Assembly (NCBI GenBank): GCA_023381615.1
Contig: JAMCQL010000056.1
Coordinates: 1 to 64,000, forward strand
From: Bacteroidota bacterium
GTDB lineage: Bacteria; Bacteroidota; Ignavibacteria; Kryptoniales; JAKASW01
DNA: 64,000 nucleotides
Reading direction: 5' to 3'
Position numbers and translations under genes: made by a program. The notes beneath the pieces are model-generated. The model did no database searches. It was given only the letters and a program-made list of their open reading frames with translations, and was not told the DNA's origin. The stretch's first letter is position 1. Every line of letters begins with the position of its first letter. Of this stretch, positions 45,395-53,334 are shown one piece after another.

Positions 45395-47149
45395 ATGACG
45401 AAGTATAAATTCACAACTGTCGAGGAAATGCCCCCGTTGGCTTTTTCGATCGAGTCCACTCGGAAAATTCCGACCGGAAGCTGGCGGCATGTCAGACCGA
45501 TATACAAAGATAAAACTTCTCCGTGCGAAGTCGGCTGTCCGGCTGGAGAAAAAATACCGGTTTACTTCGATCTCGTTCGGCAAAAGAAATACGAAGAAGC
45601 GTGGTATAAAATATTGGAGGACAATCCGCTTCCGGGAGTTACAGGCCGCGTCTGCTATCATCCATGCGAAGGCCAGTGCAACAGAACTTTCTACGACGAG
45701 TCGGTTGCGATCCATAACATTGAGCGTTTTGTCGCGGATAAGAATTTTCACAACAATCCGCCTGAGCGGATTTCCGTGACAGATTTGCTTAAGAGCGAAA
45801 AAGTTGCGGTGATCGGTTCGGGACCTGCCGGTTTGTCCTGTGCATACCAGCTTGCGAGGAAAGGCTATCGTGCGGTTATATACGAGGCAGGACACGAAGC
45901 TGGCGGAATGCTTCGCTACGGGATTCCTCATTATCGCCTTCCCAAAAATATACTTGATAAAGAAATAGGCGACATCGTGAGCTTGGGCGTCCAGATCAAA
46001 GTGGATTCCCGGATTGGCAAGAACATTCCGTGGGGCGAACTTGAAAAGTATGACGCTGTCTTCGTCGCGGTCGGGGCAATGCGAAGCAAGAAAATGTCCG
46101 AAGGTCAACGACTTAACTCGTCGAGATCCTTTGGAGAAGCCGAAGGAGGAGACTTGAAAGGTGTTTACAGCGGCGTGGAGTTTCTTTATGAATTGAACAC
46201 GGGCGGTTCACCTCAGATCGGCGACAAGGTGCTCGTGGTTGGCGGCGGCAATACGGCAATCGATGCAGCGAGGAGCGCGCTCCGCCTTGGAAAGTCCGAA
46301 GGATCCCGGCCATTATCTGGAAAAGTTACTGTTCTTTATCGCCGGACGCGTGCTGAAATGCCCGCGGTGCCGGAAGAAATAGAGGAGGCTGAAAAAGAGG
46401 GAGTCAAGTTTGAATTTCTTGTGGCGCCTGTGAAGATCATTGGCTATCGTGGAAAAGTCTCGAAGATCGAACTCCAGCGAATGAAACTTGGCGAGCCGGA
46501 CGCGAGCGGAAGAAGGAAACCGATTCCGGTTGTAGATTCTAATTTCACGATTCAGGCGGATACGATTATTTCCGCGATTGGTGAAGAACCCGATCTTTCA
46601 TTCTTGCCATATTCTTTTCTGAAAAAAGGCGTGCGAGTATTTGTTGACGACGACCACTCGACCGGAGTCCCGGGAATATTTGCCGGCGGAGATGCAGCCA
46701 CGAATCCCAACGGAACTGTCGTGAACGCGATTCGAGCAGGGAAGGAAGCGGCAGCAGCTATAGATGAATTCTTAGGTTGGCGGACAAAGATGGACGGCGT
46801 AAAACAGCAAGTCGTGCAATCCGAAGAAATAAATACATTCTACTTCCCGCACGAGAAGCGAGCCAAGTTCCCGAGAATTTCCGTCGAAAAAAGCAAAGCG
46901 TCGTTCGGTGAGGTCAACAAAACTCTGAGCGAGGAACAAGCGCTGGCGGAAGTAGACAGATGCTTTAGCTGCGGAACTTGTTTACATTGCGATGTCTGCA
47001 TGACTTTTTGTCCAGATGTTGCGATACTTAAAGATGAATTTGGAGAATACTCGATCGACTACGACCACTGCAAAGGCTGCGGCATCTGCGTGAACGAATG
47101 CCCGCGCGAAGCGATGGAGCTTGTCGAGGAGGAACTGCAATGGGCGTGA
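45395..47149 (+). CDS. NAD(P)/FAD GltD-like oxidoreductase fused to a PorD-type ferredoxin
   Basis: 584 residues. An N-terminal iron-sulphur region (CEVGCPAG, GRVCYHPCEGQC) precedes a GltD-like flavoprotein with VIGSGPAGLSCAYQLA, GGMLRYGIPHYRLP, VVGGGNTAIDAARSA and IFAGGDAATNP. The C-terminus holds a 2[4Fe-4S] ferredoxin: CFSCGTCLHCDVCMTFCP and CKGCGICVNECP. It probably links NAD(P)H to the POR electron pool and supplies its delta subunit. The 39-nt hairpin element is inserted at 46097-46135 (SEGQRLNSSRSFG), and a second short insert (KSEGSRPLSGK, near 46303) lies before VTVLYRRTRAEMPA. The stop overlaps porA. Confidence 0.92.
   Translation: MTKYKFTTVEEMPPLAFSIESTRKIPTGSWRHVRPIYKDKTSPCEVGCPAGEKIPVYFDLVRQKKYEEAWYKILEDNPLPGVTGRVCYHPCEGQCNRTFYDESVAIHNIERFVADKNFHNNPPERISVTDLLKSEKVAVIGSGPAGLSCAYQLARKGYRAVIYEAGHEAGGMLRYGIPHYRLPKNILDKEIGDIVSLGVQIKVDSRIGKNIPWGELEKYDAVFVAVGAMRSKKMSEGQRLNSSRSFGEAEGGDLKGVYSGVEFLYELNTGGSPQIGDKVLVVGGGNTAIDAARSALRLGKSEGSRPLSGKVTVLYRRTRAEMPAVPEEIEEAEKEGVKFEFLVAPVKIIGYRGKVSKIELQRMKLGEPDASGRRKPIPVVDSNFTIQADTIISAIGEEPDLSFLPYSFLKKGVRVFVDDDHSTGVPGIFAGGDAATNPNGTVVNAIRAGKEAAAAIDEFLGWRTKMDGVKQQVVQSEEINTFYFPHEKRAKFPRISVEKSKASFGEVNKTLSEEQALAEVDRCFSCGTCLHCDVCMTFCPDVAILKDEFGEYSIDYDHCKGCGICVNECPREAMELVEEELQWA
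46097..46135 (+). repeat. 39-nt hairpin element inserted in frame in the GltD-like gene
   Basis: Same element as 7089-7127 (37 of 39 bases identical), same frame, encoding SEGQRLNSSRSFG. It replaces the short loop that normally follows FVAVGA in this family. Confidence 0.92.
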
Positions 47150-48354
47150 ATGGAAAAGACAGTCTGATTCATCCTTCCATAGATAAAGTTGTGGTTATTG
47201 AAGGGACTCACGCCGCGTCTCATGCGGTTAAGCTGGCGCGTGTTCAGGTGATCGCGGCGTATCCGATTACTCCGCAGACGGGCGTTGTTGAAAAGCTGTC
47301 GGAGATAGTGAGCCATGGGGATCTGAATGCAAAATTCATAAAAGTTGAATCCGAACATTCCGCGATGGCGTCTTGCATCGGTGCTTCGATAAGCGGAGCG
47401 AGGGCTTTTACCGCGACTTCATCGCAAGGGCTTGCGCTGATGCACGAGCTTCTTCATTGGGCGGCAGGGAGCAGACTTCCGATTGTAATGGTAAATGTCA
47501 ATCGCGCTTTGGCGCCGCCGTGGTCGATCTATGTCGATCATAACGACAGCCTCTCGCAGCGCGACACTGGTTGGCTTCAGTTTTATGCCGAAAGCAATCA
47601 GGAAGTCCTCGACACCGTCTTGCAGGCGTACAAAATTGCGGAAGCAGTTTCGCTTCCTGTAATGATAAATCTCGATGCTTTTGTGTTGAGTCATACTTCC
47701 GAACCGGTCGCGATTCCTAAACAAGAGCTTGTCGATGAATTTCTCCCGCCGTGGAAGGCGGAGTTCAAAGTTGATCCGGCGAACCCGCACGCCTTCGGAG
47801 CTTTGGTCGGTCCCGATGCATACATGGAAATGAGGTATAAGTTGTTCGAGGCGATGGAAGATGCGCGCGAGGTAATTCGCAATGTTGACTCCGAATATTC
47901 AGAAAAATTCGGCCGCTCCTACGGCGGTTTGGTTGAGGAATATTATGCTGACGATGCCGAAGTTGTGCTAATAACATCGGCAACAGCGGTGAGCACTGCG
48001 CGAATCGCGGTTGATGAAATGAGAAGCCTCGGATTTCCTGTAGGTTTGGCAAAGCTTCGTACGTTCAGGCCTTTCCCGGTAGATGAAATTCGCTCTCTCG
48101 CCCAGCGTGTGAGCAAGATCGGAGTGATGGACAGGAATATTTCCTTCGGAGCTACGGGAATAATTTATCAGGAAACGAAAGCGGCTCTCTACAACGCTCC
48201 TGTCAGGCCGAAGCTGTTCGGATTTATCGCCGGACTTGGCGGACGCGACGTAACTCCAGAAACAATAAAAGAGATGTATTCGCATATCATGAACAACGAT
48301 ACACCGGAGAGCGAGACGATTTGGGTTGGACTTAAACAAAGTCAAAAATCATAA
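47140..48354 (+). CDS. porA: Pyruvate (2-oxoacid):ferredoxin oxidoreductase, alpha subunit
   Basis: ATG47140 follows GAGGAGGAACTGC inside the end of the preceding gene. AAYPITPQTGVVEKLSEI, FIKVESEHSAMASCIGAS, GARAFTATSSQGLALMHE and RLPIVMVNVNRALAPPW are the pyrimidine-binding alpha-chain motifs; the C-terminal half has RTFRPFPVDEI. 404 residues. It pairs with porB at 48367 to form the thiamine diphosphate active site. Confidence 0.95.
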   Translation: MGVNGKDSLIHPSIDKVVVIEGTHAASHAVKLARVQVIAAYPITPQTGVVEKLSEIVSHGDLNAKFIKVESEHSAMASCIGASISGARAFTATSSQGLALMHELLHWAAGSRLPIVMVNVNRALAPPWSIYVDHNDSLSQRDTGWLQFYAESNQEVLDTVLQAYKIAEAVSLPVMINLDAFVLSHTSEPVAIPKQELVDEFLPPWKAEFKVDPANPHAFGALVGPDAYMEMRYKLFEAMEDAREVIRNVDSEYSEKFGRSYGGLVEEYYADDAEVVLITSATAVSTARIAVDEMRSLGFPVGLAKLRTFRPFPVDEIRSLAQRVSKIGVMDRNISFGATGIIYQETKAALYNAPVRPKLFGFIAGLGGRDVTPETIKEMYSHIMNNDTPESETIWVGLKQSQKS

Positions 48355-48366
48355 GGAGTGTCAGCA

Positions 48367-49341
48367 ATGGGACAAATAAAGTACCAGCTTCCGGCCGAGG
48401 AAATTCTTGCACCCGGCCATTTTGCTTGTCCGGGATGCGGCGGAACTCTGGCGATGCGGTATGCCTTGAAGGCGCTCGGGAGAAAAACGATATTGGTAAT
48501 ACCGGCATGCTGCTGGACAGTTATAGATGGTCCGGTGCCTTTCTCCGCGGCAGGCGTTCCGGTGTTCCACACGGCATTTGAAACGGCGGCATCTGCCGCG
48601 AGCGGATTGAAAGCCGGACTTGAAATGCAGGGCGACCATGAAACAACCGTCGTTGCATTTGCTGGCGACGGCGGGACATTCGACATCGGGTTTCAGGCAC
48701 TTTCCGGCGCGGCGGAGCGCAACGAAGACTTCATTTATATATGTTACGACAACGAAGCATACATGAACACGGGAATTCAGAGAAGTTCAGCCACTCCTTT
48801 CGGCGCATGGACAACCACCACTCCTTCAGAATCGCCAAAGGCCGAGAATAAGAAGAATATCATCGAAATTCTTGCGGCGCACAGAATTCCGTATTTGGCT
48901 ACCACAAGCGTCGCTTATCCTGACGACATGATTGCGAAAATTCAGAAGGCAAAAGAAATTCGCGGTATGCGGTTCATACACGTTTTCTCGCCGTGTCCTC
49001 CCGGATGGAAGTTCGAGCCGGAAGATTCGATAAAAATTTCACGCATGGCGATCAAGAGCAAAGTGTTTCCGCTTCTCGAAATTTTTGATGGCGTCGATTA
49101 TAGATTGTCGCATGAGCCTGCGGGAACTCCCGTCAGAGATTATCTGAAAATGCAGGGAAGATTCCGGCATTTGAAGGAAAAGCAAATAGAAGAGATTCAG
49201 AAAACCATTGATGAAGAGTGGGAGAGGCTGAAAAGCAAGCTGGTTTCCTCAAAGAGAACGCGTCAGTCAAACGGTGGGCCATTAGCAAAAGAGAGAAATT
49301 TGTTTCACGTAAAGCGCGGAGAGGCGCTGAGAAAAGAGTAG
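48367..49341 (+). CDS. porB: Pyruvate (2-oxoacid):ferredoxin oxidoreductase, beta subunit
   Basis: ATG48367 follows AAGGAGTGTCAGCA. CPGCGGTLAMRY, ACCWTVIDG and the thiamine diphosphate/Mg segment FAGDGGTFDIGFQALSG with YDNEAYMNTG identify the beta subunit; the cysteines bind a [4Fe-4S] cluster. 324 residues, normal. It is followed 27 bases later by a GxxExxY gene. Confidence 0.95.
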   Translation: MGQIKYQLPAEEILAPGHFACPGCGGTLAMRYALKALGRKTILVIPACCWTVIDGPVPFSAAGVPVFHTAFETAASAASGLKAGLEMQGDHETTVVAFAGDGGTFDIGFQALSGAAERNEDFIYICYDNEAYMNTGIQRSSATPFGAWTTTTPSESPKAENKKNIIEILAAHRIPYLATTSVAYPDDMIAKIQKAKEIRGMRFIHVFSPCPPGWKFEPEDSIKISRMAIKSKVFPLLEIFDGVDYRLSHEPAGTPVRDYLKMQGRFRHLKEKQIEEIQKTIDEEWERLKSKLVSSKRTRQSNGGPLAKERNLFHVKRGEALRKE

Positions 49342-49368
49342 AATAATATCAAAAACAGAGATGTAAAT

Positions 49369-49755
49369 ATGAATAGAGAATGGTACAACAAATTATCCAA
49401 AGAGATATTGGATGCATGTTTTGCTGTCCACAAAGAAATGGGACCTGGATTACTGGAGTCTGTTTATGAATTGTGCTTGATGCACGAATTTAATCTGAGG
49501 AAAATTAGTGCAAGGAATCAGGTGGAGTTGTCTTTGGTCTACAAAGGAAAGGAACTTCCAAAGGAATTTACAATCGATGTTTTGGTTGAGAATCAAATCA
49601 TTATGGAACTAAAAGCAGTTGAAGCAATTTTGCCAGTACATGAAGCGCAAATAATTTCCTACTTAAAACTTGCGGACAAAAGATTGGGCTTCCTGGTGAA
49701 TTTTAATGTCCCTTTGATTAAAAATGGGTTTAGAAGATTCGTAAATAATTTTTAG
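49369..49755 (+). CDS. GxxExxY family protein
   Basis: 128 residues: LSKEILDACFAVHKEMGPGL then LESVYELCLMHEF, with the naming motif GPGLLESVY, and later FTIDVLVENQIIMELKAVEAI and a C-terminal hydrophobic strand. The family has a PD-(D/E)XK-like fold (Asp...Glu-x-Lys in IIMELKA) and no proven function. It is placed between porB and korA, in the same orientation, with a CGCAAAG inverted repeat immediately downstream (49781-49880). Like the DUF559 gene upstream it appears to be a guest. Confidence 0.92.
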   Translation: MNREWYNKLSKEILDACFAVHKEMGPGLLESVYELCLMHEFNLRKISARNQVELSLVYKGKELPKEFTIDVLVENQIIMELKAVEAILPVHEAQIISYLKLADKRLGFLVNFNVPLIKNGFRRFVNNF

Positions 49756-49780
49756 ACCTTGGCGTCCCTCCGTCCTAGTT

Positions 49781-49880
49781 TTTTCACCGCAAAGGCGCAA
49801 AGTGAAGAGACAAAATTGAGATGGAGAGCATACTGAAAGAAAATTCTTCTTTGCGACTTAGTGTCTTAGCGGTTTTCTTT
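49781..49880. repeat. CGCAAAG-type nested inverted repeat
   Basis: ACCGC (49786) and GCGGT (49869) form the outer pair, CGCAAAG (49796) and CTTTGCG (49849) the inner. It resembles the repeat at 43687-43827. Confidence 0.65.
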
Positions 49881-49928
49881 TGACAAAGTTATTATCATGT
49901 TATGTCCCACAGGATCTTTGGAGGTTAA

Positions 49929-51092
49929 GTGTCGCTTTTCAGAATAAGAAATGGTAATCAAATGATAGCCGAGGGTGCGATCGCGGCGGGCTGCAGATTT
50001 TTTGCCGGCTATCCGATAACCCCCGCATCCGGAATTTATAAATTCATGATAGATGAGCTTCCGAAGCGCGGAGATGTCGCGATAAGTTCTCCCGACGAGA
50101 TTTCTGCGCTCGCTTTCTGCATCGGTGCTTCACAGCGCGGGTTCAAAGCCATGACGGCGACTTCCGGTCCAGGATTTTCTTTGATGGTTGAAACCCTCCA
50201 ATATGCTGTTATGACTGAAACGCCGGTCGTGATCGCGCTGGTTCAGAGGCTTGGGCCGAGCACCGGCGGCGCAACGCAAGGCGGACAAGGCGACGCGCTT
50301 TTTGTCGGGCATTCGATAGCCGGAGGATACACGATCCCGGTTTTCTCACCGTCGAATCCTGTAGAAGCTTACGAGTTGACGATCCACGCATTCAACGTTG
50401 CCGAAAAATTCAGGACGCCCGTTGTTCTTCTCACCGACAAGGAAGTCGGAATGACTTCGGAAAATGTCGATTACGAAAAACTGCCGGATGCCGAAACGAC
50501 CGGGAGAAAATATTTTGTGCAGTCCCGACGATTGTCGGGACAGGATGGCGAGAAATATAAAACTTACGCTTTCGGAAAGAGAGATGAAGTTCCGGAGTTT
50601 GCCGAGGTTGGCAGTGATGTGAAGGTGACGATCACCGGCTCTGCGCACGATATGGCCGGCCGACTGCAAAAAAATTCACCGGAGACGATCGAAGTGTTGA
50701 GGCACCTGCAGGAGAAAATAGCACTCCACGCCGATGAAGTGACGAAGCTCGATCTTGATTTGTCTGAAAGATCGGACACGGTCGTTTTGAGTTACGGAAT
50801 CAGTGCGCGCACTTCGTGCGAAGCCGTTGCAAACCTGCGAAGCAAAGGGAAGCGGGTGTCATTTGTCAACCTCCAGACACTTTTTCCTATTCCTGAAAAG
50901 GATATTTTGAAAGCAGTTGCGAACGCGAAAAACATCGTCGTTGTCGAAGAAAATATGACTGGCCTGTATAAGAGCCAGATCGAGAAACTGTTCCCCGGCA
51001 AAAGGGTGATCGGTGTGAACGACGTCGGCAGGATGATAACGCCGGAGAAAATTGAGCAAGCCGTTCTGTCCTCAAGTCGAAAGGATAATTAA
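49929..51092 (+). CDS. korA: 2-oxoglutarate (2-oxoacid):ferredoxin oxidoreductase, alpha subunit
   Basis: GTG49929 follows TTTGGAGGTTAA. GNQMIAEGAIAAGCRFFAGYP, PASGIYKFM, SSPDEISALAFCIGAS, GPGFSLMVETL and GPSTGGATQGGQGDALF mark a KorA-type alpha chain; 387 residues, with the gamma chain fused to korB instead. SRRLSGQDG (50522-50541) is encoded by a GTCCCGAC/GTCGGGAC hairpin inserted before YKTYAF. Stop and korB start overlap (TAATG). Confidence 0.94.
   Translation: MSLFRIRNGNQMIAEGAIAAGCRFFAGYPITPASGIYKFMIDELPKRGDVAISSPDEISALAFCIGASQRGFKAMTATSGPGFSLMVETLQYAVMTETPVVIALVQRLGPSTGGATQGGQGDALFVGHSIAGGYTIPVFSPSNPVEAYELTIHAFNVAEKFRTPVVLLTDKEVGMTSENVDYEKLPDAETTGRKYFVQSRRLSGQDGEKYKTYAFGKRDEVPEFAEVGSDVKVTITGSAHDMAGRLQKNSPETIEVLRHLQEKIALHADEVTKLDLDLSERSDTVVLSYGISARTSCEAVANLRSKGKRVSFVNLQTLFPIPEKDILKAVANAKNIVVVEENMTGLYKSQIEKLFPGKRVIGVNDVGRMITPEKIEQAVLSSSRKDN
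50522..50541. repeat. In-frame hairpin in korA
   Basis: GTCCCGAC, GATT, GTCGGGAC: perfect 8-base arms. The loop is the reverse complement of that in the korB copy. Confidence 0.9.
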
Positions 51093-52462
51093 TGTCTGAA
51101 GCTCTGATTCAAAATACAGAAAACCCAAAGACTTTTCTGAAGGTCGACGCGAAATTTCCATTTTGCAAAGGATGCGGACATCATCATATTACTCAGGCTA
51201 TAAACGACGCGCTTGTCAAACTCCAGCTTGAGCCGAGCCATGTAAACATAACGAGCGACATCGGATGCGTCGGTTTGGTCGACGCGCTGTTTGACAGCGT
51301 GCACTCTTTTCACACGACTCACGGCAGGTCGACCGCATTTGCCACCGGAGTTGAAATTGCGGATTCGATTCTTGCCGATTCAAAACTTAAGAACATAGTT
51401 GTTATCGGCGACGGCGGCGCAATGATCGGACTTCTGCATCTTGTTAATGCGGCACAGCTAAACGTCGATGTTACTGTCGTACTGTATAACAATTTCCTTT
51501 TCGGAATGACAGGCGGACAGAATTCGAGTTTCTCGCCTGTTGATTTCATTACTACTACTACTCCGCGCGGAAATATCATTCCGCCGATCGATATCATAAC
51601 TCTTCTCGAAGGGGCAAACGCCGGATATCTTGCCAGAAAGACTGCCACGGATAGCGATCTGGCTGATACGATTGCCGAAGCGATTGCATACCCGGGCTTC
51701 GCGCTCGTAGAAATTCTTGAGCTTTGCACGGAATATGCTCTCCGTGGGAATTCCATCCGCGGGAATAAACTTGCCGAAGTTGCGCCTGGAAAAGTTATGG
51801 AGCTTGGCGTCATCGCGAACAAGAAAGACAGAGTTGATTTCGGCGATGCTTACAAAACTAAATTCCCCGGCAGAGAAACCACTAAAGGGACTAAATCTTC
51901 TGGGATAGTTCCGAAGTATGAGAATTCACTCAAGAAAAAGGTGGGCTTTGTGATAGCCGGAACCGCAGGAGAACGCGTGCAATTTTCGGCCTATACACTT
52001 GTCGAAACGGCGGTACTTGCCGGAGCTAACGCAACACAGAAAAATGACAATCCGGTTACGCAAGGAACGGGGTTTTCTCTTTCGGAGGTCGTCATTTCCC
52101 GAGATGAAATTTTCTATACCGGCATCGATACGCCCGATGTTGTCGTTGTGGTGTCCGAAGACGGAGTGATGGAGATGAAGTCTCAGGGGGTCTTCCGAAG
52201 AGCGAACGAAAGCACGCTCATCATCGCGGACGAGAGTTTGGAGATCCCTGAATGTGCGGGAAAGATCATGCGGCTCCCGCTGAGGAAAAAATATTCGCCG
52301 TCCGGCGCTGCGTTTGCGGGAATCCTGACGGCAGTGAAAGCGACGGGCATACTTCCTTTGGAAGCATTCCGGGAAATTGTCCCGACAATCGTCGGGACAG
52401 GACGACAGAAAAAATCCGAAAGTTATCTTTCAATTATTAATGAAGTTGAACACAATAATTAG
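51092..52462 (+). CDS. korB: 2-oxoacid:ferredoxin oxidoreductase, fused beta-gamma subunit
   Basis: 456 residues. Residues 1-275 are the beta subunit (FPFCKGCGHHHITQAI, SDIGCVGLVDALF, HTTHGRSTAFATGVEIA, VIGDGGAMIGLLHLVNA, NNFLFGMTGGQ). From about 285 a gamma-type domain follows (VGFVIAGTAGERVQFSAYTL, ATQKNDNPVTQGTGFSLSEV), so the two chains are joined. Homologues commonly keep the gamma chain separate or fused to alpha. A hairpin near the C-terminus encodes VPTIVGTG (52379-52398). Confidence 0.92.
   Translation: MSEALIQNTENPKTFLKVDAKFPFCKGCGHHHITQAINDALVKLQLEPSHVNITSDIGCVGLVDALFDSVHSFHTTHGRSTAFATGVEIADSILADSKLKNIVVIGDGGAMIGLLHLVNAAQLNVDVTVVLYNNFLFGMTGGQNSSFSPVDFITTTTPRGNIIPPIDIITLLEGANAGYLARKTATDSDLADTIAEAIAYPGFALVEILELCTEYALRGNSIRGNKLAEVAPGKVMELGVIANKKDRVDFGDAYKTKFPGRETTKGTKSSGIVPKYENSLKKKVGFVIAGTAGERVQFSAYTLVETAVLAGANATQKNDNPVTQGTGFSLSEVVISRDEIFYTGIDTPDVVVVVSEDGVMEMKSQGVFRRANESTLIIADESLEIPECAGKIMRLPLRKKYSPSGAAFAGILTAVKATGILPLEAFREIVPTIVGTGRQKKSESYLSIINEVEHNN
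52379..52398. repeat. In-frame hairpin in korB
   Basis: GTCCCGAC, AATC, GTCGGGAC: the inverted-orientation counterpart of the korA copy. Confidence 0.9.
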
Positions 52463-52473
52463 CGGGAGGCAAA

Positions 52474-52722
52474 ATGCAAAAGAGTAAAGCAGAAATCAGG
52501 GAGACAATTCTTTCGATTCTCGAGGAAGCTATCGAGAGCGAGATCGAGTCGGAGGAAAAGTATCTTCATGCGGCGGAAATAGCCTGTGATACGCGAGTCA
52601 GGGACTTTCTAATTTCTCTTGCGAAGATGGAGCGCGAGCACAAAGAACTGCTCACCACGCAGCTTGAGGAATTACGGGCGCAGATGGCTGTCGTAGGCGA
52701 GATGAATGAGATGTTCCAGTGA
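52474..52722 (+). CDS. Small ferritin-like (rubrerythrin-type) protein
   Basis: 82 residues, two helices: EEAIESEIESEEKYLHAAE and FLISLAKMEREHKELLTTQLEEL. The spaced Glu and the ExxH pair (EREH) resemble half of a rubrerythrin four-helix di-iron site, so it would work as a dimer. GGGAGGC precedes the ATG; it lies 11 bases after korB and may protect the oxygen-sensitive oxidoreductase. The iron site is inferred. Confidence 0.75.
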   Translation: MQKSKAEIRETILSILEEAIESEIESEEKYLHAAEIACDTRVRDFLISLAKMEREHKELLTTQLEELRAQMAVVGEMNEMFQ

Positions 52723-52900
52723 AAACTCAAAATTCAGAAGTCAAAAGTAAAACGGAAAATTCAAGGGTTGAAATAGTAGCTCCTCAGATTATTGAAGAAA
52801 GGTGGGAGTGAAGACTGCGGTTAAAGAGTCAAAACTTCATTCGTCACCTTTGAGCTTTGATTTCTGGTTTTGACTTTTGCCCTTTGACTTTTGAGTTTTC
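52721..52900. repeat. Long inverted repeat between convergent genes
   Basis: GAAAACTCAAAA (52721-52732) and TTTTGAGTTTTC (52889-52900) are perfect; AAGTCAAAAGT at 52738 is partly mirrored by ACTTTTG-type sequence at 52865-52890. It fills the whole gap, beginning at the ferritin-like stop codon. It may be a bidirectional terminator or a small element. Confidence 0.7.
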
Positions 52901-52902
52901 TT

Positions 52903-53334
52903 TCAGTTGTTTTTTGCTCCCTCATCTATCCACGTCTTTAATCCTTGTATTTGATTTGGGGTCAGCTGGGAAGAAGGCGGCGGCGGCATGATGGGTTGAA
53001 ATGTACCATTTACCCATTCCACAAGCAGGCTTTGTTTTGAATTTCCTGGAACTACCATTCCAGGGACAGAAAAAACAGTGTTGGTGTAGGTCGTAAAACT
53101 TACCACCGCCCCGTTAGCTGCGGCCGCATCGTCGTGACAGCCGGAAAAATTGCATTTCTGATAAAACAGCAGCTGAACCTGCTTTGAGTAGCTAACGTTG
53201 GAAGCAGGAAAGACAATCTCGGTCGAAGAACTGAGCGTGTTTTTGCAACTCGTCAAAATTATGGAGATTAAGAAAATGAAGACCAAGTTCAAGGCGATTA
53301 TGAAAATCGAGTATTTACTATTTTGTTGAGACAA
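52903..53334 (-). CDS. Lipoprotein with CX4CH haem-like motif
   Basis: 143 residues. A hydrophobic leader ends in a lipobox (IILTSC), so it is exported and lipid-anchored. FYQKCNFSGCHDDA is an atypical haem-c motif (CX4CH). MPPPPSSQLTPNQIQGLKTW and the WIDEGAKNN end resemble the planctomycete-type cytochrome-c domain. A paralogue lies at 58987. The start overlaps the end of the restriction-nuclease gene by 17 bases. Confidence 0.8.
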   Translation of the reverse strand: MSQQNSKYSIFIIALNLVFIFLISIILTSCKNTLSSSTEIVFPASNVSYSKQVQLLFYQKCNFSGCHDDAAAANGAVVSFTTYTNTVFSVPGMVVPGNSKQSLLVEWVNGTFQPIMPPPPSSQLTPNQIQGLKTWIDEGAKNN

